A stretch of 64,000 nucleotides of DNA from Methanobacteriota archaeon (GTDB taxonomy: Archaea; Methanobacteriota; Methanobacteria; Methanobacteriales; Methanobacteriaceae): assembly GCA_023411115.1 (NCBI GenBank), contig JAEYPF010000018.1, positions 186,001-250,000 of the forward strand, given 5' to 3'. Made by a program: the position numbers and the translations under genes. The notes under the pieces are model-generated. The model had not been told where the DNA came from. It searched no databases and worked only from the letters and a program-made list of their open reading frames with translations. Positions 34,049 to 43,486 of this stretch are shown piece after piece (position 1 is the stretch's first letter; each line of letters opens with the position of its first letter).

Positions 34049-35779
34049 TTAATCACCTGCCTTCTCCTCTTTTTCTGGATAAATTACTCCTTCCATTGCC
34101 TCAACTTTGTATTCCCCTACCATCTCTGTAAGTCCACATCCTGGAGGAACCATTGGAAGAATTTCATTAGGGTCAATTGTAATATCAATTAAAGTTGGTT
34201 CTCCTGAATTTATGGCATTTTTAAGTGTTTCACGCATCTCTCCGGGTCTTTCTACACGCTCTGCATTAACTCCAAATGCTTCTGCAAGCTTTACAAAGTC
34301 AGGAACTTCTCCTAAGTGAGTATGTGAAAGCCTCTTTTCATAAAAGAGGTTTTGCCATTGGGCAACCATTCCTAAATATCTGTTATCTAAAACACAAACT
34401 ACTATAGGGATATCATACTCTTTTATGGTTGCAAGGTCCTGTGATACCATCAGGAATCCCCCATCTCCACAAACAGCAACAACATCACTTTCAGGCATTG
34501 CAACCTTTGCACCCATGGCTGCAGGGAATCCGAATCCCATTGTTCCTAGCCCTCCAGATGATAAAAATGTCCTTGGCTTTTTAGAGATAAAGTAATGGGC
34601 CATCCACATCTGGTTCTGGCCAACATCGGTTGTCATGATGGTGTCTTCATCAACCGCTTCCATTATTTCTTTCATAACTTGCTGCGGCTTTAATGGGATA
34701 TCATCAAAGGATATTCGGGGAATACTGGACATTTTGAACTTTTTAAGATAGTTAGTCCATTCCTGACTTTTCCCACTTATTCTGGATTGGGAAATAGCTT
34801 TTACAAGATTTGATAAAATTATCTTGGCATCTCCGACAATTGGAATTTCTACATCTATATTTTTCCCTATTTCCGCTGGATCAATGTCTATGTGGATAAC
34901 TTTAGCATCCTTCGCAAATTCATCTACTTTCCCTGTTGTTCTATCTGAAAACCTGCATCCGACGGCTATCAAGCAGTCACAATCATCTACTGCAAAATTA
35001 GCAGGTCTTCTACCATGCATTCCAAGCATTCCAAGTGCTAGGTCATGATCTTCAGGGAAACATCCTTTACCAAGAAGTGTTGTAGTCACTGGCGCACCTA
35101 TAAGCTCTGAAAGCTTTAAAAGCTCTTTTGATGAATCTGATATGATTACTCCACCGCCAGCAAGTATAACTGGTTTTTCAGAGTTTTGAATTAGGCTTGC
35201 AGCCCTTTTAATCTGTAGAGGATGTCCCTTTCGTGTAGGTTTGTATCCTGGGAGGTCAATTTTAATGTCCTCATTAAATTCTACTTCCTGTTCCTGAGCA
35301 TCCTTTGTTAAATCTATAACGACAGGCCCTGGCCGTCCAGTTCCTGCGATGTAAAATGATGATTTAATAGTTTCAGGTATTTCTTCACCATTTATGGGCT
35401 GGAAGTTGTGTTTTGTAATTGGCATGGTCATTCCAATGGTGTCCACTTCCTGAAACGCGTCATTACCAATGAGCCATGATGGAACCTGTCCAGCAATGGC
35501 CACAATAGGCGAAGAGTCCATATAAGCAGTTGCAATTCCAGTTACCAGGTTTGTAGCTCCTGGACCTGATGTTGAAATACATACGCCCACTTTTCCTGAT
35601 GCTCTTGCATATCCATCTGCAGCATGAGCTGCGCACTGTTCATGTCTTACTAAAATATGTCTCAGGTCAGAATCGTAAATCATATCGTATAATGGAAGAA
35701 CCTGTCCTCCAGGGTAACCAAATACAACATCTACTCCCTGATCTTGTAGAGATTTAATTAATGCTTCTCCGCCTCTCAT
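34049..35779 (-). CDS. ilvB: Acetolactate synthase large (catalytic) subunit
   Basis: A thiamine-diphosphate enzyme that condenses two pyruvates, or pyruvate with 2-oxobutyrate, in the first common step of branched-chain amino-acid synthesis. The N-terminal domain has the catalytic Glu in VRHEQCAAHAADGYARA (E47) and TSGPGATNLVTGIA; the central FAD domain spans about 190-330; the ThDP site is in AVCGDGGFLM followed by DNRYLGMV. At 576 residues it is full length. The ribosome site AGGTGTTTAG precedes the ATG. It is followed at once by ilvN, forming a two-gene operon that ends at the hairpin at 33519-33542. Confidence 0.97.
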   Translation of the reverse strand: MRGGEALIKSLQDQGVDVVFGYPGGQVLPLYDMIYDSDLRHILVRHEQCAAHAADGYARASGKVGVCISTSGPGATNLVTGIATAYMDSSPIVAIAGQVPSWLIGNDAFQEVDTIGMTMPITKHNFQPINGEEIPETIKSSFYIAGTGRPGPVVIDLTKDAQEQEVEFNEDIKIDLPGYKPTRKGHPLQIKRAASLIQNSEKPVILAGGGVIISDSSKELLKLSELIGAPVTTTLLGKGCFPEDHDLALGMLGMHGRRPANFAVDDCDCLIAVGCRFSDRTTGKVDEFAKDAKVIHIDIDPAEIGKNIDVEIPIVGDAKIILSNLVKAISQSRISGKSQEWTNYLKKFKMSSIPRISFDDIPLKPQQVMKEIMEAVDEDTIMTTDVGQNQMWMAHYFISKKPRTFLSSGGLGTMGFGFPAAMGAKVAMPESDVVAVCGDGGFLMVSQDLATIKEYDIPIVVCVLDNRYLGMVAQWQNLFYEKRLSHTHLGEVPDFVKLAEAFGVNAERVERPGEMRETLKNAINSGEPTLIDITIDPNEILPMVPPGCGLTEMVGEYKVEAMEGVIYPEKEEKAGD

Positions 35780-36026
35780 CTAAACACCTGTAAAATTTAT
35801 GTATATTTTGAATAGTTTTCATATTTGTCTCATTTTTTAGATATATTAATAATCATATAAGCTCTTTTTCCATACATTAAAATTGAAATAGTTTAATGGT
35901 TTCAAATATTTTGTAATAATAGTTGAATTAAGATTAATATTAACTATGATGATGCGTTATTTTTAATTTCATGCAGTAGCATTATATTTCTCGTGACAAT
36001 GCACATAAATTTGGACAATAATAGTC

Positions 36027-36401
36027 TTATTCATAGAGAATAATTTCTATAGCGTTCTGTAAGTCCTTATCAGTGAAAGGCTTTATTATGTAGCCAAAAG
36101 GCCGTGTAATTTTGGCTCTTTTAAGTGTTTGTTCATCGGAGTGTGCTGTAAGGTATATTATTGGAATATTAAAACTCTCCTGTATCCTTCTAGCCGCTTC
36201 TATTCCGTCAATTTTCCCTTTTAATACAATATCCATCAGTATTAAATCTGGCTGAATTTTTGCAACTTTTTCAACAGCCTCTTCCCCAGAAGATACAATA
36301 GCTAACACATTGTAACCAAGTCGTTCTAGTTTATCCATTATATCGAGCGCTACGATGCTTTCATCTTCGACAATCAGTATATCCGCCATATTTTGCCCCA
36401 T
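36027..36401 (-). CDS. Stand-alone response-regulator receiver protein
   Basis: A 124-residue CheY-like receiver domain without an output domain. The acidic pocket is in IVEDES, the phospho-acceptor is D57 in LILMDIVLKG, with T85 in YLTAHSD and K108 in YIIKPF. The sequence resembles receiver domains commonly fused or coupled to methanogen histidine kinases with PAS domains; none is encoded nearby. The start is ATG 36401, with ATG 36389 (MADILIVED) as a good alternative. It stands alone between ilvB and the divergent purD. The partner kinase cannot be inferred. Confidence 0.93.
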   Translation of the reverse strand: MGQNMADILIVEDESIVALDIMDKLERLGYNVLAIVSSGEEAVEKVAKIQPDLILMDIVLKGKIDGIEAARRIQESFNIPIIYLTAHSDEQTLKRAKITRPFGYIIKPFTDKDLQNAIEIILYE

Positions 36402-36555
36402 GTGTTCTATGTTTTAACGTATTTACTGGTATCTGCAATTTTTGATTTGAAAAAAATAATATTTTAATATTTTAATTAGAATCTATAAATTTATCTATTG
36501 AATAATAAACCATTTTATAAGTTATGTTTATAGATTTATGAAAGGAGGATTTTAT

Positions 36556-37866
36556 ATGAAAATTCTTGTAGTAGGTACAGGGGCGAGGGAACACGCTATT
36601 TGTAAAGCAATAGAAGGAAATGCAGAATTATACTCAATTATGAGCAATAAAAATCCGGGAATAGCACGGATATCTAAATTCCAGATAGGGAGTGAAAATG
36701 ATATTGAAGCTGTAAAGAAGTTTGCAGTAGAAAATAATATTGACATGGCTGTAATTGGGCCAGAAGCTCCTCTTGAGAAGGGAATTGTCGACGCACTACA
36801 TACAGAAGGCATAGGTTGCGTTGGGCCCACCATGGAAGCAGCTAAAATTGAAACTGATAAAGTATTCATGAGAAATCTTTTTGAAAATTATAAGATACCA
36901 GGATCTTTAACTTACAGGGTTTTTGATAACTTTGAAGATATAAGCGATTTTATTGATGAATTTGATAAAGATATTGTAGTAAAACCTGTAGGATTAACCG
37001 GTGGAAAAGGAGTTAAGATTGTTGGAGAACAATTGAAAGACTCTCAAGAAGCTAAAACTTACTCAAAAGAAGTAATAGACACTAAAATGGGCGGACACGC
37101 CAGCGTAGTGCTTGAAGAAAGGGCGATTGGTGAAGAATTTACAGTTCAGGCATTTGTAGATGGTAAAAACGTGGCCCCAATGCCTGCAGCCCAGGACCAT
37201 CCATATGCATTTGAAGGGGATGAAGGCCCTATAACTGGTGGAATGGGATCTTATTCAGATAAAGGTGGACTATTACCATTTTTAGATAAAAAAAGTTATA
37301 ATGAATCTGTTAAAATAATGGAAGAGACAGTAAAGGCTATTAATAAGGAAGTTGGACCTTATAAAGGATTTTTATATGGACAGTTCATGTTGTGTAAGGA
37401 TGGCCCAAAACTCATAGAGTACAATGCAAGATTTGGTGATCCAGAAGCGATGAACGTTTTACCTTTACTTGAATCTAATTTTGTAGATATCTGTGAAGGA
37501 ATCGTTGACGGAAACCTCAAAGGAGCCAAATTTGAGGATAAAGCAACAGTTTGTAAATACATTGTACCTAAGGGATACCCTGGAAACGCCGTTCCAAATC
37601 AGGTCATTGACGTTGATGAAGCAAAAATTAACGAAGCGGGGGCACAGGTTTACTATGCAGCCGTAAATGAAAAAGACGGTAAAGTTTATACCTCATCTTC
37701 AAGGGCTCTTGGACTTGTTGCTATTGGTGAATCAATAGATGAAGCTGAAAAATTGTGTGAAAACGCTACAAAGTATATAAATGGCGATATTTATCATAGA
37801 AGAGATGTTGGAACAGCAGAACTTATACAGAAGCGAATAAAGCACATGGAAGAAATTAGAAGATAG
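36556..37866 (+). CDS. purD: Phosphoribosylamine-glycine ligase (GAR synthetase)
   Basis: An ATP-grasp enzyme that joins glycine to phosphoribosylamine in purine synthesis. It begins MKILVVGTGAREHAI, then VIGPEAPLEKGI, GGKGVKIV, the ATP-grasp loop, the PMPAAQDHPYAFEGDEGPITGGMGSY signature and FNARFGDPE-like YNARFGDPEAM. Residue count from ATG 36556 is 436, standard for PurD. That ATG is chosen because AAAGGAGGA precedes it with normal spacing; the ATG at 36538 would place the ribosome site inside the gene. It is a single gene here; other pur genes are not in the window. Confidence 0.96.
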   Translation: MKILVVGTGAREHAICKAIEGNAELYSIMSNKNPGIARISKFQIGSENDIEAVKKFAVENNIDMAVIGPEAPLEKGIVDALHTEGIGCVGPTMEAAKIETDKVFMRNLFENYKIPGSLTYRVFDNFEDISDFIDEFDKDIVVKPVGLTGGKGVKIVGEQLKDSQEAKTYSKEVIDTKMGGHASVVLEERAIGEEFTVQAFVDGKNVAPMPAAQDHPYAFEGDEGPITGGMGSYSDKGGLLPFLDKKSYNESVKIMEETVKAINKEVGPYKGFLYGQFMLCKDGPKLIEYNARFGDPEAMNVLPLLESNFVDICEGIVDGNLKGAKFEDKATVCKYIVPKGYPGNAVPNQVIDVDEAKINEAGAQVYYAAVNEKDGKVYTSSSRALGLVAIGESIDEAEKLCENATKYINGDIYHRRDVGTAELIQKRIKHMEEIRR

Positions 37867-38119
37867 TTTAAGGTGATATAATTTATCACTTTAATTTTTC
37901 CTGAAAATTTAAATTAATGTGAAAATGGCTCAGATATAGCCAAAGGAATTAACAGGATAAATTAAAACAATTTTTAAATTGAATATATGATTTAAGCACC
38001 CTACTGAGCTAAAATTTTGTAGAAATAACTTGTAAGTTTTAGAAAAGTAGATATAGTATAATTTAAATAAACATTTTCTTCAATAAACGAGGCATTAAGG
38101 AACATTTTGGAGTGAAATT

Positions 38120-39022
38120 ATGAAACATCTTTTATCAATGGAAGATGCCAGGGATCATGTGGATGAAATACTGGAACTCTCTGGAAAATTTAAAAGAGGA
38201 AAAATCCCTGGAGAGCCTTTAGCGAAGAAAGTACTTGCTATGGTTTTTGAAAAGGCATCAACAAGGACTAGAATATCTTTTGAAGTTGGGATGTACCAGC
38301 TTGGTGGAAATGCGCTTTATCTATCGAGGGATGATCTCCAGCTCGGTCGAGGCGAAATAGTAGAGGATACTGCTAGAGTTATGAGTAGATATGTTGATGG
38401 AGTAATGATAAGAGCAAAGGAACATGACGATGTTTTAGAATTTTCACGCTATTCTGATGTACCGGTTATCAACGGCCTTACAAATTTAGAACACCCTTGT
38501 CAGGCGTTTGCTGATCTTTTAACCATATATGAAAATAAAAAAAGTTTCGACGTTAAATTAGCCTTTGTTGGAGATGGGAATAATGTCTGTAATTCACTTC
38601 TGCTTGCATCCGCATTTGTAGGTATGGATATGAACGTGGTATGCCCTCCTGGATATGAACCCGATGCTGGAATATTCGAGAAGGCAAAAGAGTATGCTAA
38701 AGAGTCTGGTTCAGAGCTTAAAATAATAAATGACATTGAAACTGGAGTTGAAGGTGCCGATGCAATTTATACAGATGTATGGATCAGTATGGGTGATGAA
38801 GAAGAAGCTTCAAAAAGAATTAAGGCCTTTTCAGACTATCAGGTGAATAAGAACCTTATGAATCAGGCAAATGAAGATGCTATTATTTTACACTGTTTAC
38901 CGGCCATTAGGGGGCAGGAAATTACTGCAGATATGCTGAATTCATCTCAATCAGCAATATGGGATCAGGCCGAAAACAGGTTACATGCCCAGAAAGCTAT
39001 TCTTTACACTCTTTTAAAGTAA
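38120..39022 (+). CDS. argF: Ornithine carbamoyltransferase
   Basis: ArgF transfers carbamoyl phosphate to ornithine to give citrulline in arginine synthesis. The carbamoyl-phosphate loop STRTR lies in FEKASTRTRISFE, the HPCQ motif in LEHPCQAFADL, VAYVGDGNNV-like VGDGNNVCNSL follows, and HCLPAIRGQEI marks the ornithine-type enzyme (HCLP rather than the HPLP of PyrB). At 300 residues it is full length. The ribosome site GGAGTGAAATT precedes ATG. The next gene starts 32 bp later but is unrelated. Confidence 0.96.
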   Translation: MKHLLSMEDARDHVDEILELSGKFKRGKIPGEPLAKKVLAMVFEKASTRTRISFEVGMYQLGGNALYLSRDDLQLGRGEIVEDTARVMSRYVDGVMIRAKEHDDVLEFSRYSDVPVINGLTNLEHPCQAFADLLTIYENKKSFDVKLAFVGDGNNVCNSLLLASAFVGMDMNVVCPPGYEPDAGIFEKAKEYAKESGSELKIINDIETGVEGADAIYTDVWISMGDEEEASKRIKAFSDYQVNKNLMNQANEDAIILHCLPAIRGQEITADMLNSSQSAIWDQAENRLHAQKAILYTLLK

Positions 39023-39054
39023 ATTTAAGTTAATTTATAGATAAAGGGCATCAC

Positions 39055-39777
39055 ATGGACAGAAAAAAGTTATGGGTTGCTAGTGTTTTAATTATCTGTT
39101 TGTTTTCTGCTTTTATGATCATTTCATTTGGTTTGAATTTAGTTTCAGATATGCTTGAGCCAGCAGAACATAATATGGATAATGCTTCTTTTAATAATTC
39201 GAATCATGAATTAACAGGGACATCCGCAGCAATAATAAATTTTACTACTTTTGTTAAGGGGATTACACCCCTAGCTGTGTACAATTATTTTTCGTATAAA
39301 ATTAATTGGAAATTGTTTAAAAAGGATAACAGCTATGAAAAAAGTACGTATTCAACATCTGATGGTAATATACAAAGATGGGCGAATAATATCAAAAAAG
39401 ATTATACTCTAAATAATAATCAAGAAAAAGGAGAAGCTGTCTTTAATTATACCTATGAAAAAATTGTAACAAAATGGCATGTACATGATAACACAGCCTG
39501 TCCTATTCAGGATGTGGCCAAATATCATGAAGCAAACTGCGCGGAAACTGCTAGAATTGTTTACAATCTAGCCCTAGCTGTAGGTATACCGCCACAAGAC
39601 GTTCGATATGTACACAGTACACTCCAACATCATTATTGGGTGCAGATACGTTGGGATGGAAATTGGACAAATATTGACGCCTCACATGCGGCTGATGACA
39701 CGTATCACGTAACTAAATTTGGATTATCTGAGCCTGCAAGTGATATACAGGCTATACCAGCAAATGAAGTTGCATAA
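39055..39777 (+). CDS. Secreted/anchored transglutaminase-like protein
   Basis: A 240-residue protein with an N-terminal membrane helix (about residues 6-31) and a C-terminal transglutaminase-like catalytic domain. The probable triad is C162 in HEANCAETARIVYNLAL, His 192/193 in TLQHHYWVQIRWDG and D208 in NWTNIDASHA. The middle part (about 60-140, with INFTTFVKGITPLAVYNYFSY) resembles the substrate-binding region of methanogen cysteine proteases. In pseudomurein-walled methanogens, C71-type pseudomurein endoisopeptidases use the same fold, so a cell-wall hydrolase is a plausible guess; no pseudomurein-binding repeat is visible. It has no clear partner gene. Confidence 0.75.
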   Translation: MDRKKLWVASVLIICLFSAFMIISFGLNLVSDMLEPAEHNMDNASFNNSNHELTGTSAAIINFTTFVKGITPLAVYNYFSYKINWKLFKKDNSYEKSTYSTSDGNIQRWANNIKKDYTLNNNQEKGEAVFNYTYEKIVTKWHVHDNTACPIQDVAKYHEANCAETARIVYNLALAVGIPPQDVRYVHSTLQHHYWVQIRWDGNWTNIDASHAADDTYHVTKFGLSEPASDIQAIPANEVA

Positions 39778-39806
39778 GGAGTTATAGGATATATCTACAT
39801 ACTTTT

Positions 39807-41234
39807 TTACTTAAATGAAGCAATGAAACCATTTATAACATCTCTTGCAGACTGAATTAAAGGATTTTCAGATCTTACAGGTGTCTTCATATTTTTTAAC
39901 CTGTCAATTCTGAAATAAACAGGGGGATGGGTGTCCCATGACAGCCATCTTGGAATTTTAGATCCTACCTTTTCCATTTGTAGTCTTTGATATGCTATTT
40001 TTCGCAGTGCTTCTGCCAGTATATCTGGCTGGCCTACGTTTATGGCCGATAAAAGGTCTGCTCTAGTTTCAAAGAACTTGGCTACAAAGAAAATAAGTGC
40101 CATAACCACTATTATGTACAGTATTGGGTTAAGAATTACAATAGGGAATAAAACAGTGAATCTCAATATGAACTCGCCAGAAATGATGCTGAATAATATT
40201 AAAGGGTCTCTTCCCTGGAGGTGCCCCATTTCATGGCCTAAAACGCTTAGTATTTCACTTTCATTTAGCTGGACAAACAATCCTGTTGTAATGAGTACCA
40301 GACCTCTGTTTGGACTAGGTCCTGTAGCTGCTGCATTTGCTATCATGGTGTTTGAAACTACTATTTTAGGCATAGGCAAATTAAAGCTCTCTGCAGCTTT
40401 TTTAACGATATCATATGCATTGACAGTTTTTGACAGGCTGCGGTATGGATTGCAGCTGAAACCGTATTTTTCCAGAACTTCATTTCCAAGCTGGCAGGTT
40501 GGCTGTATGCCGCTGGCAAATGTTCTGTCGTAGATTTCCTGTTTAATTTTGGTGACAGTTTCTTTTCCAAATTTTTCCTGGAATTCTTTAAACTCTTTAA
40601 ATGGCAGTTGATACTCCAGTATATGAACGTAAGGATTTTCAGGGGTAACATGCCATTTATTCCCATATGCAAGGATCTTATTTGAAAATAGGACAATAAA
40701 AAATTGAGAAGCTAAAATGAGTATCACTGCAATGTATAATCCGAATAAGAAGAAGAGAACGATATTAACTGTAAAAAATAACAGATAAACTAAAAGCAGG
40801 CTGCTGGTAAAAAGCTGATCTCCTGTTCTTTTTTTTGCTGTTGGAGGCTCTTCGGGTATGATTTTTTCACCTTCCACCCATGCAAAATAAATGGTTGAAC
40901 TGCGGACGTTGTCTTCAAATACATGTGTCATAAAGTATATATCATCTTTAAGGGATTCTACAAACTTTGAAGGAGCCCCATTACCTGGTATCAATGTGAC
41001 TTCTAATGGATTTCCTGATTTAACTTTTGCATCTACCTGAAAACTTTGATTTGGATCTTTAGCAGTGAAAAATAATTGACTAGTATCGTTTTCTTTTGTT
41101 ATTTCTATATTCTGGAAGTATTCGGGCTTTACTTTCAGATAATTTTCATGAATAAAATTTAAAACTTCATCCCGGTATTCTGGTGATATTTCAAAATCAA
41201 TTAAAAAAGTTTGAGTTTCAGGTATTTGGATCAT
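39807..41234 (-). CDS. M48-family (HtpX-like) membrane metalloprotease
   Basis: A 475-residue protein. The N-terminal about 130 residues are a soluble beta-rich domain of unknown type, then two membrane helices (about 145-190), then the M48 protease with the zinc motif VLGHEMGHLQGRD, two more membrane segments (about 350-390) and the third zinc ligand region FFETRADLLSAIN. Relatives degrade damaged membrane proteins. The N-terminal domain is an extension beyond standard HtpX (about 290 residues). No ribosome site precedes ATG 41234, but TTATAAATA starts about 29 bp upstream, implying a leaderless transcript. Confidence 0.88.
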   Translation of the reverse strand: MIQIPETQTFLIDFEISPEYRDEVLNFIHENYLKVKPEYFQNIEITKENDTSQLFFTAKDPNQSFQVDAKVKSGNPLEVTLIPGNGAPSKFVESLKDDIYFMTHVFEDNVRSSTIYFAWVEGEKIIPEEPPTAKKRTGDQLFTSSLLLVYLLFFTVNIVLFFLFGLYIAVILILASQFFIVLFSNKILAYGNKWHVTPENPYVHILEYQLPFKEFKEFQEKFGKETVTKIKQEIYDRTFASGIQPTCQLGNEVLEKYGFSCNPYRSLSKTVNAYDIVKKAAESFNLPMPKIVVSNTMIANAAATGPSPNRGLVLITTGLFVQLNESEILSVLGHEMGHLQGRDPLILFSIISGEFILRFTVLFPIVILNPILYIIVVMALIFFVAKFFETRADLLSAINVGQPDILAEALRKIAYQRLQMEKVGSKIPRWLSWDTHPPVYFRIDRLKNMKTPVRSENPLIQSARDVINGFIASFK

Positions 41235-41378
41235 TGTATACTTATTATTTGTATTTATAAGTTAAATAATTTATGAAAACATATTTAGCAGTGTTTCTTT
41301 TTAAAAAGAAGTTCTAATCATCTTTATGAATAAAATAAAAAAAATAAAGGTATATTTGAAGAAACAAGCTATATTCTG

Positions 41379-43337
41379 TTACATGGAAGTTGGCGCACTG
41401 ATTCCCATAAGACCAAGGCAATTTTTAATAGTTATCCTTGATTTATCTACTAAAAGCAACCGGATAGTCTCTTCTTCAGCACCTATTACAGGAACGGATT
41501 TGTAGAATCTGTTAAATGCCCCTGCTAAATCCATAGCATACTGTGCAACAGGATGGATTCTGTTAATTTTCGCTGATTCTTCAACGATTGAAGTGAACTT
41601 TGAGAGGATCTTTACAAGTTCTATTTCGGAAGAATTATCTAAGTTATAGTCTCGAGCATCGATGTTTGCCTCGTTAAAACCTGCTTTTTCCAGTAATTTG
41701 CATGCACGAGCATGAGCGTATTGGATCGAAGCACAACCCCTTTCAAAACTGAGGGCTTCATCCCATTTAAATACTATATGTTTTTCTGGGGATAATTTGG
41801 CTATAAAGTATCTTATGGCACCTATTCCTATATCTGAAGCTATTTTATTGGCTTCTTCATCACTTAAATCTTCTCTCCTGTTTTTAATTTCGTTGAGTGC
41901 ACGTTTTACAGCTTCGTCAATTAAATCATCCACTGAAATGAATACTCCTCTTCTTGTAGACATGGAGCCTTCAGGGAGAGTTATAAATTCATAAAATACA
42001 ACTTCTGGTCTTTTCCCGCCTAATAGCTCTAATGCTATACTTATCTGGTCTACGGCAAGCTTATGGTCTGATCCTAGAATATCGATAATTTCATCACAAT
42101 TTCTTGACTTTTCAAGGTGATAAGCAAGGTCTCTTGTTGAATAAAGAGAAGTACCATCAGATCTTATAAGTATAAGCTCTTTTTCTATGCCATAATCTTC
42201 AAGCGGAAGATATAAAACTTCATTTCTTTTAGTGTATTTGCTTAACTTATCCAGAACTTCATTAACTGCTTGATTTCTTATAAATTTACTTTCCCAGACA
42301 AAAGAGTCATGATAAATATTTAAATCGTTCAATGTTAATTCAATTCCAGCCACACATTTTTCTACAACATTTTTAAAGAGTTCTGCAAGTCTTTCATCGA
42401 CCCCGCTTTCGTATACTTTTAAAAGACTGCTAATTTCATTTTTAAGGTTTTCATCAGCCCTTAATTTTTCATTGGCGTAGAAATAAATCTTACCAATAAC
42501 ATCATCTTTTTTAGTGATGCTGTCGTCATCATATTTCTCTAGAATATTTAAACAGTCCAGAATATATTCCTGGCTATCTTTTAAATACTTAGAAGCTCTG
42601 CCTTCATCTTTGAAAAGTTCATCCATTTCAGAATAAGAACTTAAAAATTTATTTATGGTATCACATATATTTTCACGCGGGATATGGGAATATGATTTAT
42701 TATTTACTAAATAATTTTTAATTTTATTATACGTACCCTCAAATTCTTCAGAATCAAAAATAGTTTTATATTTTTTGACCATCAGATAATAAGCTATTAA
42801 ATCAGCTTCCAGGGCTGAAAATCCCCAGACAATTATTGCAATTTGCCGGCCCATATCATTAACATAATACTGAGTTTCAACATCATACCCTGCAGATCGA
42901 AGTGTTCTTGCTAGAGAATCCCCTATTATAGCATTTCTAACGTGGCCAATATGTAAAGGGCCGTTAGGGTTCGCTGATGTGTGTTCAAGAATTATTTTCT
43001 TATTTTTATCTTCAAGCTGGCCATAATCTTCATCAATGAACTCTAAAACCAGTTTTGAAAAGTTATCATAGTTTATAAAGAAATTGATGTAGGGGCCCTT
43101 CATTTCCACTGACTTGAAAACTTCAGGAACTTCTATGATGTCTAAGATGTTCTTTGTTATTTCCATTGGGGGTTTTTTAAGCTGTTTTGCAAGTTGAAAT
43201 GACACTGTTGATGCGAGATCCCCTAAATCCGCATTTGGTGGCTCTTCTACCTTAATTTCGGATGGCTTTTCATACCCCAAGGATTCAATTGCATTCTCTA
43301 AAGATTTAATTGCTTCTTTTTCTAGCATTCTGTACAT
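41379..43337 (-). CDS. argS: Arginyl-tRNA synthetase with ~100-residue insertion
   Basis: A class I synthetase charging tRNA-Arg. The N-terminal tRNA D-loop-binding domain (Add-1, about 1-100) is followed by HIGH (129-132) in NPNGPLHIGHVRNA, VNDMGRQI, and SMSTRRG at the KMSKS position, then the DALR anticodon-binding domain at the C-terminus. The 652-residue length exceeds the usual 550-570. The surplus sits at about 175-275, between IIVWGF and DDVIGKIYFYAN: it is rich in Lys, Tyr, Asp and Ser, with no motif I know. ATG 43337 has GGTGA upstream. Confidence 0.94.
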   Translation of the reverse strand: MYRMLEKEAIKSLENAIESLGYEKPSEIKVEEPPNADLGDLASTVSFQLAKQLKKPPMEITKNILDIIEVPEVFKSVEMKGPYINFFINYDNFSKLVLEFIDEDYGQLEDKNKKIILEHTSANPNGPLHIGHVRNAIIGDSLARTLRSAGYDVETQYYVNDMGRQIAIIVWGFSALEADLIAYYLMVKKYKTIFDSEEFEGTYNKIKNYLVNNKSYSHIPRENICDTINKFLSSYSEMDELFKDEGRASKYLKDSQEYILDCLNILEKYDDDSITKKDDVIGKIYFYANEKLRADENLKNEISSLLKVYESGVDERLAELFKNVVEKCVAGIELTLNDLNIYHDSFVWESKFIRNQAVNEVLDKLSKYTKRNEVLYLPLEDYGIEKELILIRSDGTSLYSTRDLAYHLEKSRNCDEIIDILGSDHKLAVDQISIALELLGGKRPEVVFYEFITLPEGSMSTRRGVFISVDDLIDEAVKRALNEIKNRREDLSDEEANKIASDIGIGAIRYFIAKLSPEKHIVFKWDEALSFERGCASIQYAHARACKLLEKAGFNEANIDARDYNLDNSSEIELVKILSKFTSIVEESAKINRIHPVAQYAMDLAGAFNRFYKSVPVIGAEEETIRLLLVDKSRITIKNCLGLMGISAPTSM

Positions 43338-43486
43338 AAATTCACCGTATAATCGTTATAATGTATAATCAGCCGATTTAAGATTTATAATAATACATTT
43401 AAAATTCTAATTTTTGTAACATTAAGATATTGTTATTTGTCTTAAAAGTATTTTCAATATAAAAAAATGAAATAATTAAAAATAAA

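Noticed and set aside
40042..40533. 163-codon plus-strand frame opposite the M48 protease
   Set aside because: Antisense to a gene with intact HEMGH and membrane segments; no initiation signals or domain of its own.
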